Below, one piece after another: positions 32,091 through 40,849 of a DNA stretch of 64,000 nucleotides (the stretch's first letter is position 1; each line of letters starts with the position of its first letter). A program made the position numbers and the translations under genes. The notes under the pieces are model-generated. The model saw only the letters and a program-made list of their open reading frames with translations. It did not search any database and was not told where the DNA came from. The DNA comes from an uncultured Porphyromonadaceae bacterium (GTDB lineage: Bacteria; Bacteroidota; Bacteroidia; Bacteroidales; Muribaculaceae). The stretch lies in assembly GCA_900548975.1 (NCBI GenBank), contig URMS01000001.1, positions 151,537 through 215,536 of the forward strand, given 5' to 3'.

Positions 32091-34535
32091 CAGCCGGCCC
32101 GCACGCCGCATGTCCACCGCCATGGCGGCGCGGCCGTCGGCCGATGCCGTGAATGTCTTTTTATCGCCCGGCATTGCCAGAACGTAGCGGCCGCCGGGTT
32201 CAAGACCCGAAAATCCGATTTCATAACGTCCTTTTCCGTCGATGCTCCATGCGAGCGCCGTCCGGCCCGTGTTTTTCTCGAGCGAAAGCACCATAGCGCT
32301 GCCGCCGAGAGGCTTCACGCCGAGCACTATGCCGCGGTCGCTGTTGCCGGGGAACACGCGCAGGCTGCCGTCGGCATAGTCCACGCCGAAGGCGCCGTCA
32401 GAGGAAGCCGTAAAGCGGTCGGTCGAGAGTGTGTTGCGCCCCTTGGCCAGGGTCACACTGTAGTCGGTGCCGCGGTGGGTGTAGCGGAACGATGTGCCCT
32501 CGAGTTCGGGAAGCATATGCGGTTCCAGGCCCATGCGGTTCCATTTGGGCCGTATGCCGTAGATATCGCTGTAGAGAGCTGTCACCGAGGTGCATATGCC
32601 GGCCAGAATATCGCTGCCCACACCGGTCTGCGAACGGCGCTCATAGCGCTGCGACGACAGACCGTCCTTGCGGTACTGGGCCAGGATGTTGCGTATATAT
32701 TTCAGCGCCAGTTCGGGCTTGTAGCCTGCATAGGAGCGTACTCCGAGATAGCCCCATGTGGGGAAGATGTCGCCGTTCTCATAGCGCGGGAAAGGCCAGT
32801 TGCCGCCCTCCACTTCCTCGCGGGTGTACGAATCGAAGCATAGCGGCCAATGGAATAGCCCCTCGGAAGCCGTGCGGCGCTCTATCTCGTCGAGTACGCG
32901 GGCCTTGCGGGCCGGATCGTCGCAGATGCCGAAGGCTATGGCCGCGAAATTGACGGGCGTCACCATATTGTCGCCGTGCACACTGCCGTCGTCATCGAGC
33001 CAGTACACATACTGTCCCTTTTCCTCCGACCAGAAACCACCCTGCTCTACCGGACGGTTGAATGCCTCCTTAAGCCTGTCGGCGGCGCGGTCGTACATCT
33101 GTGCACGTGCGGTATCGCCAAGCACAGTCTCGCATGCTGCCCACTGACGGAGCGCCTCGTAGAGCTGAGCGTTGACAAAGGCATTCTCGTAGCTTGCCCA
33201 CACGATGTCGAGCCAGTCGCTGGCGGTGCCTTCGCGGTGGTTGCGGTTCATCATCTCGCACAGGCCGTTGCCGTTCTCATCGCGCGCCAGGAGCCAGTCG
33301 AGGGCGCGCTCGCAGGTCTCTTTCTGTCCGGCAAGCCATTCGGTAGAGCCAAGAAGATCGAAAAGCTCGGTCACGTTTATCACATATCCCGTCTGCGAGT
33401 CGACGGTGTATCCCCAGCGGGCCTCGTAGTAGCCTGTCTGATAGTTATATGTACCGGGCATTTGGTCTTCGTCGGCATTATGCCATCGCGACAGCACACG
33501 GCCCTGCGGGGTCACGGCGTGCAGCGCCTCCTGATGCAGGCTTTCGGCAAGATTGCGGGTATAGTTTGTATCGGCCAGAGCCAGACCTATCTGCGCGAAA
33601 AACGGCTCGTGCAGGCATTTCCAGTTGGTAGTCCATCCGTTGGCGCCTACGATACCGTTGTCGACCACGCCGTAGCGGCCGGTAGTGTTCATAAGCTCGC
33701 GCACCGACTCGGCGTCGATGCCGCGCAGATTGCCGCGCGAATAGGCCTCGGGGTAGTCGACGTAGCTCAGGCGCACCGTCACGGTATCGCCTCCCTCAAC
33801 TATATAAGGTGCGAAAACATCCTCGCGGGCGCCGACGCAGCGACTCAGATCGTAGCGCATCTGCAGCGGTCCGGATGCCGGTATATGCTTTATGGTGAAC
33901 ACACCGTTCTTGCCGTGGCTGAATTTCTGGTGCATTACACCTCCGGTCGACGTTTCGATGCGCAAAGCACCCGGCCGCTCGGGATTCCACAGGGTTATGC
34001 CGCCAGTATGCACGCCATAGGTATCGTCCTCGCTTCTGAGGTACTTGCACCACACCATGCCGCCGTTGTCGAGAATACCGCCTTTCCATGTGTCCATGGC
34101 GGCGAAATCCCACTGCGGCACTAAGCGGTCCTCCACGCGGGCCAGTGCCGTGCCGGTATTGCTTGCTATGGTCCATACTATGGCGTCGCCGCAGGGCTCG
34201 AAGCGCCACGATTCGGTATAGGCCAGAGCACCGTCGCCGTACACTATCGAGTCGACGGTGAGAACATCGCCCCGGCGGCTTACACGCGGAGCGGATTTTA
34301 CAGCGCCTGAGGTATACGCGCCGCCGCGGGTGCGGACGCCTGTGCGGACGCCGCTTCCGGCGAGCACCTCCACGCCGTCGACAGTGAGACTGCCCACACG
34401 GCAGCCGCCGTCGAGGTCGAGAGTGAGGCCTATATGGCCCGAGTGGTCGGAGACATGCAGATTGTCGGTGGCGAAAGCTGCCGGAGCCATCGCCGCAAAA
34501 GCGCATAGTATGAGATAATGAGGTCGTGTCTTCAT
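32070..34535 (-). CDS. Secreted six-hairpin glycosidase-like protein
   Basis: The 821-residue protein begins at the ATG at 34535 with a signal peptide (MKTRPHYLILCAFAAMAPAAF). An N-terminal beta-sandwich (about residues 25-280) precedes an (alpha/alpha)6 barrel (about 290-690) of the GH15/GH63/MGH1-like type: SRWHNADEDQMPG, GLCEMMNRNHREGTASDWLD and NMVTPVNFAAIAFG. A short beta-rich end domain follows. The acidic residues in WHNADED and TASDWLD are candidate catalytic residues (inference). The exact GH family cannot be told by eye. A longer frame to 34640 includes the terminator region and is rejected. Confidence 0.78.
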   Translation of the reverse strand: MKTRPHYLILCAFAAMAPAAFATDNLHVSDHSGHIGLTLDLDGGCRVGSLTVDGVEVLAGSGVRTGVRTRGGAYTSGAVKSAPRVSRRGDVLTVDSIVYGDGALAYTESWRFEPCGDAIVWTIASNTGTALARVEDRLVPQWDFAAMDTWKGGILDNGGMVWCKYLRSEDDTYGVHTGGITLWNPERPGALRIETSTGGVMHQKFSHGKNGVFTIKHIPASGPLQMRYDLSRCVGAREDVFAPYIVEGGDTVTVRLSYVDYPEAYSRGNLRGIDAESVRELMNTTGRYGVVDNGIVGANGWTTNWKCLHEPFFAQIGLALADTNYTRNLAESLHQEALHAVTPQGRVLSRWHNADEDQMPGTYNYQTGYYEARWGYTVDSQTGYVINVTELFDLLGSTEWLAGQKETCERALDWLLARDENGNGLCEMMNRNHREGTASDWLDIVWASYENAFVNAQLYEALRQWAACETVLGDTARAQMYDRAADRLKEAFNRPVEQGGFWSEEKGQYVYWLDDDGSVHGDNMVTPVNFAAIAFGICDDPARKARVLDEIERRTASEGLFHWPLCFDSYTREEVEGGNWPFPRYENGDIFPTWGYLGVRSYAGYKPELALKYIRNILAQYRKDGLSSQRYERRSQTGVGSDILAGICTSVTALYSDIYGIRPKWNRMGLEPHMLPELEGTSFRYTHRGTDYSVTLAKGRNTLSTDRFTASSDGAFGVDYADGSLRVFPGNSDRGIVLGVKPLGGSAMVLSLEKNTGRTALAWSIDGKGRYEIGFSGLEPGGRYVLAMPGDKKTFTASADGRAAMAVDMRRAGRLSLQTAQ

Positions 34536-34574
34536 GATATCTAAAAGGATTCCAAATATGTGTATACAAAAATA

Positions 34575-34601
34575 GCAACAGCGCCTTTTAAACGCTGTTG
34601 C
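34575..34601 (-). terminator. Terminator of the gad operon
   Basis: GCAACAGCG pairs with CGCTGTTGC around a 9-nt loop, and on the minus strand is followed by TATTTTTG. It lies 26 bp past the stop of the antiporter gene. Confidence 0.8.
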
Positions 34602-34626
34602 CATTTTTGCCAAATATGTCGCGCCG

Positions 34627-36186
34627 CTATTTTGCGGCACTGTCTTTGGCGGCTTCAGATGCTTCGTATGCTTCTTCGGCTACCTTGAGAAGTGCCTGCG
34701 ACTGCGGGTCCTTCTGCCAGTGGAAAGGCACGAAATCGCTCTTGGGATTGATCCACGACGGTTTGCGGAATGCCAGAATGATGAAAGGCAGTATCACGAA
34801 CAGAGCCACGCCGCCGAAAAGCACGGCGAACCACACGGTCTTCGAGCCCATGGCAATCTGATCGGGCGGGAAGAAGCTGAGCACGAATGCGAGCAGCGAA
34901 CCCAGGAAGCCTACGCCGGCCACAACCCAGAGCAGGAAATTGCCCTTGGAGCCGATGCGGAATGCACGCTTGGCATTCTTCATGGAATAGCGGAGATAGA
35001 TAACCGCCGCGAACATGAGCAGATATGCTATAAGATAGAGCACCACGGTGAGCTGAGAAAGAATCTGGTAGAAACTCTCGACCGAAGGCATTACCACGAA
35101 CAGCGACGAAAGCAGTGTCACGGCCACGCCCTGGATGATAAGGATATTTTTCTGCACACCCGACTTATTGGCCTTCTGGAAGAACGGAGGAAGATATCCG
35201 GCCTGCCCGACGGCGAAAACACCTTTCGACGGACCGGCAACCCACGTAAGCACACCGGCAAGAACGCCGAATGCCAGAGCCACGGCTATAACGGGTGTAA
35301 ACCAGTTCATGTGGAAGGCCTTGAAGTAATTGTCGAAACCAACGAGCAGACTCTGTACCAGATTGATGTCCTTGGCAGGTATGATGACGCCGAGCGAATA
35401 GGTGCCGAGCACAAAAATCAGCACGGTGACGAGGGCGCCGCCGAATACCGCCTTAGGATAGTTTACTGTCGGATTCTTGATGTCGCGCACATGCACGCCC
35501 GACATTTCCATACCGGCATAGAACAGGAAGATCGAAGCGGCCAGAACCACATTGTCGAAATTAGTGAGATCGGGGAAGAAATCGCCGTGGAAGTCCATCT
35601 GCGACTGTCCGCCCGTTGCCAGAAAGGCCACTCCGCACACAACAAGAATGCCGGCCGGGATGATGGTGCCCACCATACCGCCGATTTTCGATATTTTGCC
35701 CACCCATCCGAGGCCTTTGAGCGAGATAAGGGTGGCGATCCAATAGATGGCGAGCACCACGATAATGGTGTAGTACTTATTGGCGGCCAGATGCGAATCG
35801 GCCACATGGTCCATGCCTATGAAGGCCAGCGACACGGCGCCGAAAGTGAGCACGGTCGGGAACCAGATGGTACTCTCGACCCACTGAAGCCATATGCCGA
35901 GAAAACCGAGTTTGCTGCCGAAAGCCTCGCCGATCCAGCGGAACATACCGCCTTGCTGATAGGGGAAGAGCGATGCAAGTTCGGCGGCCACGAGCGATAC
36001 AGGAATCAGGAATACAAGTGCTGCGAACAGATAGTAGAACGCCGAACTCATGCCGTAGACAGCCTCGGCGGGGAGTCCGCGAAGAGAAACAACGGCCACG
36101 ATGTTCATTATCATCAGGGTACCAACACCTAATTTGGCGGCCGACTTTACCGTCGCCGCGGTGGTGGAAGCGGGTTTTGTAGCCAT
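34627..36186 (-). CDS. gadC: Glutamate:GABA antiporter (GadC-like, APC family)
   Basis: The 519-residue protein has about twelve membrane helices. The first helix contains VGTLMIMNIVAVVSLRGLP, followed by VAAELASLFPYQQGGMFRWI and GMEMSGVHVRDIKNPTVNYP, and the C-terminal tail WINPKSDFVPFHWQKDPQ resembles the soluble plug region of GadC. It exchanges external glutamate for intracellular GABA, which exports the proton-consuming product of GadB. It is third in the gadB-glsA-gadC order, 22 bp after glsA. Its function as GABA antiporter is strongly supported by context. Confidence 0.9.
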   Translation of the reverse strand: MATKPASTTAATVKSAAKLGVGTLMIMNIVAVVSLRGLPAEAVYGMSSAFYYLFAALVFLIPVSLVAAELASLFPYQQGGMFRWIGEAFGSKLGFLGIWLQWVESTIWFPTVLTFGAVSLAFIGMDHVADSHLAANKYYTIIVVLAIYWIATLISLKGLGWVGKISKIGGMVGTIIPAGILVVCGVAFLATGGQSQMDFHGDFFPDLTNFDNVVLAASIFLFYAGMEMSGVHVRDIKNPTVNYPKAVFGGALVTVLIFVLGTYSLGVIIPAKDINLVQSLLVGFDNYFKAFHMNWFTPVIAVALAFGVLAGVLTWVAGPSKGVFAVGQAGYLPPFFQKANKSGVQKNILIIQGVAVTLLSSLFVVMPSVESFYQILSQLTVVLYLIAYLLMFAAVIYLRYSMKNAKRAFRIGSKGNFLLWVVAGVGFLGSLLAFVLSFFPPDQIAMGSKTVWFAVLFGGVALFVILPFIILAFRKPSWINPKSDFVPFHWQKDPQSQALLKVAEEAYEASEAAKDSAAK

Positions 36187-36208
36187 ATGAGTAGTTTTTT
36201 AGAGGTTA

Positions 36209-37174
36209 TCATTCTGCGATGGTGACACGGTCGCCGTTCATGACGCCGAGTCCGAGAATACGGGCGAATTCCTTGACGGCCGCCTGTGCCTTTACCGAAT
36301 TTCCGGCCGGGTCGAGAGGAGGAGCGAACGCGGCTATGCCGAGGAGGCCCGGCATCACGCCGAGCACACCGCCTCCGACACCGCTCTTGGCGGGTACGCC
36401 CGAGGTATAGAGCCAGTCGCCGGAATTCTGGTAGAAGCCGACAGTGGCTATGAGAGTGGTGATTTTCGGCGCTATCTCCGGGGCGAAGACGCGGGCATGC
36501 GTCAGCGGATTGACGCCTCCCGCGGCTATGGTGGCCGCCATGACGGCAAGCTGGCTGCATGTGATGCCGAGCGAGCACTGGCGCGTATACAGATCGAGGC
36601 TCATGGCCGGATCGTCGTAGATGCGGTTATAGTTTTTCAGCAGCCATGTGATGGCACGGTTGTTGAAATTGGTGTCGCTTTCGCTTTTGTAGAGCTCGTC
36701 GATAAGCTCGGGCGCCGAGCCGCACAGGGCGGTGATATTGTCGGTAATGGCCTTCCATTTGGCATCGGAGTCGCCTTTGGGGTCGATCATGGAGCATGCC
36801 GATATTGCGCCGGCGTTGACCAGCGGAGTCGACGGATGGTCGTTCTCCAGCAGGATTGCGAAAATAGAGTTGAAGGGCAGGCCGGTGGCGTCGGCACCGA
36901 TCTTTTCGAGCACCCCTGCGGGTGTATGCTGTATCATGGCCAGAATGGCCGTCGGAACTTTCGACACCGATTCGATGCCGAATTTGTAGGCGGTGTCGCC
37001 GAAATCATATCCGGTGCCGTCGGGGAGCATCACGCTGAGTCCGAACAGCCCTGAGTCGATATTGGCCAGATAGGGGATATAGTTTGCATTGGCACCGCCG
37101 GTGATCTTCGACGCTTTGGCGTAGGCCTGTTCGGCGGCATCCTTGATCTGTTGCCTGGTAATAGTGATATCCAT
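36209..37174 (-). CDS. glsA: Glutaminase A
   Basis: The 321-residue enzyme hydrolyses glutamine to glutamate and ammonia. The serine-dependent motif SVSK (Ser69, Lys72, in FGIESVSKVP) is the nucleophile block of the beta-lactamase-like glutaminase family. NAGAISACSMI, NNRAITWLLKNYNRI and SGVPAKSGVGGGVLGVMPG are also conserved. Ammonia release itself consumes protons, and glutamate feeds GadB, so the gene fits an acid-resistance operon, as described for several gut bacteria. It is cytoplasmic. Confidence 0.95.
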   Translation of the reverse strand: MDITITRQQIKDAAEQAYAKASKITGGANANYIPYLANIDSGLFGLSVMLPDGTGYDFGDTAYKFGIESVSKVPTAILAMIQHTPAGVLEKIGADATGLPFNSIFAILLENDHPSTPLVNAGAISACSMIDPKGDSDAKWKAITDNITALCGSAPELIDELYKSESDTNFNNRAITWLLKNYNRIYDDPAMSLDLYTRQCSLGITCSQLAVMAATIAAGGVNPLTHARVFAPEIAPKITTLIATVGFYQNSGDWLYTSGVPAKSGVGGGVLGVMPGLLGIAAFAPPLDPAGNSVKAQAAVKEFARILGLGVMNGDRVTIAE

Positions 37175-37284
37175 AGTTGATACGTATTAAGTAGAAAGCC
37201 GGCCGGAGGACGCCCCTTGTAATCGGCGGCCACCGGCCGGCAGATATGTTTCACACAGGCGGCGATGCGCCCGCGGAAGTATCG

Positions 37285-38721
37285 TTACTTACCGGTATGG
37301 TTGAAGGTCTTGGCGACCAGAGGTATATTCTTCTCCATGGAGATACGTGTGGGAGTAGGATACTCGAGGGCGTTGAGCTCGTTGACGGCGAAGCGGATGT
37401 CGTTGAGGAGCTGGTCGGCCATGTCGCGGCTGAATCCCTGCTTGCAGAGCACCCGCATTACCACAATGTTCTGGATGTCGGCGGGCAGAGTGTATGCGGG
37501 CACCATCCAGCCCTTCTGGGCGAGCTTGTCCTGGAGGTCGAAGAGGGTCCACTTGGCATCTTTCTGTACCTCGGGTTTCATGAGCCATGTAAAGATGGGG
37601 TTAGGCACATCGGGCGAGTAGGGCTGGAACTCGGGCATGGCGCTGACCTGCGAGTGCAGATACTTGGCCACCGACAGAGAGTTGTACTGAACGTTCTTGT
37701 AGCCTTCGAATCCGAGACGGATGAACTGATAGTACTGACCGAGAATCTGGGCGGCCGGACGCGAGAAGTTGAGGCCCACCTGGCTGATTTCGGCGCCGAG
37801 ATAGTTGACGCTGAACGACATTACATCGGGCAGATACTGTTTGTCTTTCCATACCACCCATCCCAGACCGGGATATACGAGGCCGAACTTGTGGCCCGAA
37901 GTACTGATGGAGAGAACCCATTTCAGACGGAAGTCCCATTTCTTCTCCGGGAAGAGGAACGGCAGGATGAAGCCGCCGGTGGCAGCGTCGACGTGGATAG
38001 GAATATTGTAGCCGGTCTTGGCGTTGTAGGCGTCGAGGGCCTTGTCGAGGGCTTCGACATCGTCGTTAAGGCCGGTCCAGGTAACGCCCTGGATAGGAAC
38101 GATACAGATAGTGTTCTCGTCGCACATCTTAAGAGCCTCCTCGGGGTCGAGAGTGGTCTTTTCGAGTGTCAGAGGCACGGTACGCATCTCGATCTGCCAA
38201 AGCTGGGCGAATTTCTCCCATACTACCTGGTAGCCGGTCGAGATCACGAAGTTAGGTTTGTCGTAGGGCTTGCCTTCTTTCTGACGGCGTTCGCGCCACC
38301 TGATCCATGCGGCAATACCGCCGAGCATACATGCTTCCGACGAACCGATTGCCAGGGCTCCCGTTTTCCATGTCTTGGTTTCGGGGGTGTTCCAAAGATT
38401 GGCGATGATGTTGATACATTTGCCGTTCATCACGGCGATACGGGGATATTCGGTTTCGTCGATGTAGTTGATGTTGATGGCTTCGTTCATCAGACGGGTA
38501 GCGTATTCGTCCATGTAGGTGGTGACGAACGTAGCGAGGTTGAGTCGCGGCTGAGTCTGGGCAAAGGTTTCGTCCTTTACCATCTGATATGCTATCTCGG
38601 GGGTTGTGGAACCTGCAGGGATGCGGTCAACGGGGGCAGCCTGAAGCATGGCGTCGGAACCGAACACATCGGTTTTGGCATCTCCGTTGCGGAAGTTGGG
38701 GTCGAGTTTCTGGTCGAGCAT
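37285..38721 (-). CDS. gadB: Glutamate decarboxylase
   Basis: The 478-residue PLP enzyme converts glutamate to GABA and CO2, using one proton. The PLP lysine lies in SISTSGHKFGLVYPG (near residue 277), and DAATGGFILPFLFPE carries the cofactor-binding aspartate. The C-terminal end (FNHTGK) resembles the pH-responsive tail of GadB, where a histidine controls activity. The start is the ATG at 38721; a TTG frame at 38727 only adds two residues. It is the first gene of the operon. Upstream lie 250 bp of AT-rich leader shared with the divergent exchanger gene. Confidence 0.95.
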   Translation of the reverse strand: MLDQKLDPNFRNGDAKTDVFGSDAMLQAAPVDRIPAGSTTPEIAYQMVKDETFAQTQPRLNLATFVTTYMDEYATRLMNEAININYIDETEYPRIAVMNGKCINIIANLWNTPETKTWKTGALAIGSSEACMLGGIAAWIRWRERRQKEGKPYDKPNFVISTGYQVVWEKFAQLWQIEMRTVPLTLEKTTLDPEEALKMCDENTICIVPIQGVTWTGLNDDVEALDKALDAYNAKTGYNIPIHVDAATGGFILPFLFPEKKWDFRLKWVLSISTSGHKFGLVYPGLGWVVWKDKQYLPDVMSFSVNYLGAEISQVGLNFSRPAAQILGQYYQFIRLGFEGYKNVQYNSLSVAKYLHSQVSAMPEFQPYSPDVPNPIFTWLMKPEVQKDAKWTLFDLQDKLAQKGWMVPAYTLPADIQNIVVMRVLCKQGFSRDMADQLLNDIRFAVNELNALEYPTPTRISMEKNIPLVAKTFNHTGK

Positions 38722-38727
38722 AAACAA

Positions 38728-38971
38728 AATTATTAAAGAGAGAATATAAAGTGTTTTATGTAGTAATATTTAAAGATACCGTCGATAAGCGGGTGTCCGG
38801 TGCGGATAGTAAGGGGCAGCCACCTGTCTTCTTTCATCTATTGTCTAACACCGGGCATCCTTAAAAAGTTTCCGCTGCTGTCTGTTATTTTTTTATTACC
38901 TCTTCCAGAAACCAAATAAGCCCGCTTTATGTTAAGATATAGTCTTCACAGATAATAACAATAAGTAACAT
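38728..38971. other. Divergent intergenic region gadB/aspT
   Basis: About 240 bp with no gene. GGGTGTCCGGTG (near 38791) and CACCGGGCATCC (near 38850) form an imperfect inverted pair (10 of 12). No consensus -33/-7 promoter is convincing on either strand. The space must hold the control of both acid-related units. Confidence 0.4.
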
Positions 38972-40678
38972 ATGGATTGGATCGTTCACGTATTGCGCGA
39001 CAACCCGTCGCTCGCCGTATTCCTCACTCTTGGCATCGGCTTTTTTATCGGTCAGCTTAAATACAAGTCTTTCTCGCTCGGCACCGTTACCTCGGTGCTC
39101 CTTGTGGGCGTAGTGGTGGGTCAGCTCGACATACCTGTGCCCGGCCCGCTGAAAGATGTCTTTTTCCTGCTGTTCCTGTTCTCGATCGGCTACAGCGTGG
39201 GCCCGCAATTCTTCAGCGCCCTCAAAGGCGACGGAATAAAACAGGTGCTTTTCGCCGTTGTGGTGTGTGTGCTGTGTCTGCTCTCCACATGGGGCGTGGC
39301 ACTGTGCATGGGCTACAATGTGGGCGAAGCCGTGGGACTTCTGTCCGGCTCGCAGACCATGTCGGCGGTAATCGGCGTAGGTACCGACACCATCAATTCG
39401 CTCGCGGCCACTGCTGCCGACAAGCAGCAGTGGATAGGCATGATACCCGTTTGCTATGCCGTGACCTATGTTTTCGGCACCATCGGCTCGGCATATATCC
39501 TTGCCAACCTGGGCCCGCTGCTGCTTGGCGGACTCAAGAAAGTGAAGGCCGAGACCGTGGAACTGGAAAAGAAGATGAACTACGGCACCGCAAACTCCGA
39601 TCCCAACTATATCAAGGCACTCCGCCCCGTAGTATTCAGAGCCTATAATGTTACCGACAGTTTCTTCTCCACCCCGCGGACCGTCGCCGAAGCCGAGGAT
39701 TATTTCCGCGAGAAAGGAAAACCGATCCATGTGGAGCGTCTGCGTTCCGACGGCAAAATAGTGGATATCACTCCCGGCCAGGAGCAGAAGATAGCCATCG
39801 GCGACGATATAGTGCTGAGCGGACGCCGCGAATTCATCATCGGCGACGAAAGCTGGATCGGACCCGAGGTTGTCGACGCCGAGCTCATCGATTTCATGGC
39901 CGAGGACATCGACATAACCATCGCTTCCAAAGCCGTCGACGGCATGAGTGTCGACGAGCTTCGCCGCCAGAAGTTCATGTACGGCATATCGATCAAGCGT
40001 ATCAGCCGCGGCGGTGTCAACGTGCCCGTGCTGGCTCAGGTGAAGATAAAAAGGGGCGACGTGATATCTGTGGTCGGCCTCGAGCGCGAGGTAAATGCCG
40101 CCGCCAAAGAACTCGGCTACGCCGACCGCCGCACCACCAAGACCGACCTCGTGTTCGTGGGCATAGGTATATTCCTGGGCGGCCTCATCGGCTCGCTGGC
40201 CATCCATCTTGGCAAAATACCCGTGAGCCTCAGTGTGAGCGGCGGCGTGCTCATCGCCGGCCTCGTGCTCGGATGGCTGCGGTCGAAGCACCCGACCTTC
40301 GGACGTCTGCCCCGCTCTGCCGTATGGCTCATGGACAATCTCGGCCTTAATATGTTTATCGCCGTAGTGGGCATTGCCTCGGGTCCGTCGTTCGTATCGG
40401 GCCTTAAGGAAGTGGGCTTCGAGCTCTTCCTCATGGGTATAGTAGCCACTTCAATCCCCCTTATACTGGGCATGATAATAGGGCGGCATATCTTTAAATT
40501 CCCGGCAGCCATCAATCTGGGGTGCTGCGCCGGCAGCCGCACTACCACCGCATCGCTCGGTGCCGTGCAGGACGCCATTGGCAGCTCCATCCCGGCCATG
40601 GGATATACCGTTACCTACGCCATCGGCAACACCCTGCTCATACTATGGGGCGTAGTGCTGGTTCTGCTCATGAGCTAA
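38972..40678 (+). CDS. aspT: Aspartate:alanine exchanger-family transporter (AspT-like)
   Basis: The 568-residue protein has two halves of about five membrane helices each (DNPSLAVFLTLGIGFFIGQL ... and TDLVFVGIGIFLGGLIGSLA ...), separated by a cytoplasmic region with TrkA-C/RCK-like character (IHVERLRSDGKIVDITPGQ). GSQTMSAVIGVGTDTI and CAGSRTTTASLGAVQDA are the paired signature segments of the AAE family. The known member AspT swaps aspartate for alanine and generates a proton gradient with an aspartate decarboxylase; no such enzyme is in this window. It is divergent from gadB. Substrate is inferred. Confidence 0.88.
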   Translation: MDWIVHVLRDNPSLAVFLTLGIGFFIGQLKYKSFSLGTVTSVLLVGVVVGQLDIPVPGPLKDVFFLLFLFSIGYSVGPQFFSALKGDGIKQVLFAVVVCVLCLLSTWGVALCMGYNVGEAVGLLSGSQTMSAVIGVGTDTINSLAATAADKQQWIGMIPVCYAVTYVFGTIGSAYILANLGPLLLGGLKKVKAETVELEKKMNYGTANSDPNYIKALRPVVFRAYNVTDSFFSTPRTVAEAEDYFREKGKPIHVERLRSDGKIVDITPGQEQKIAIGDDIVLSGRREFIIGDESWIGPEVVDAELIDFMAEDIDITIASKAVDGMSVDELRRQKFMYGISIKRISRGGVNVPVLAQVKIKRGDVISVVGLEREVNAAAKELGYADRRTTKTDLVFVGIGIFLGGLIGSLAIHLGKIPVSLSVSGGVLIAGLVLGWLRSKHPTFGRLPRSAVWLMDNLGLNMFIAVVGIASGPSFVSGLKEVGFELFLMGIVATSIPLILGMIIGRHIFKFPAAINLGCCAGSRTTTASLGAVQDAIGSSIPAMGYTVTYAIGNTLLILWGVVLVLLMS

Positions 40679-40695
40679 AACAGCCAAGCATCTGT

Positions 40696-40734
40696 AAAAT
40701 AGCGGCATATCCTGCAGTATGTGCCGCTATTTTA
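40696..40734 (+). terminator. Hairpin after the exchanger gene
   Basis: AAAATAGCGGCA pairs with TGCCGCTATTTT and the stem is followed by further A/T-rich sequence, 18 bp past the stop. Confidence 0.8.
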
Positions 40735-40810
40735 TGTCTGGGAAGATGCAGCCGACAATTTACCCAAACTTAAATCGGCCGATTAATCGCCACATACACG
40801 GATTTTTGCG

Positions 40811-40818
40811 TATCTTTG
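40811..40818 (+). promoter_or_regulatory. -7 box for lysS
   Basis: TATCTTTG followed by CA fits TAnnTTTG; the leader to the ATG at 40850 is about 25 nt. The -33 box is not evident. Confidence 0.5.
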
Positions 40819-40849
40819 CAAGTTAAAGCAAGATAATGACACAAAATAT

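Noticed and set aside
34575..34601. Hairpin between the glycosidase and gadC considered as a REP element
   Set aside because: It differs from both REP families and is followed by T residues in the gad operon direction, so it is a terminator.
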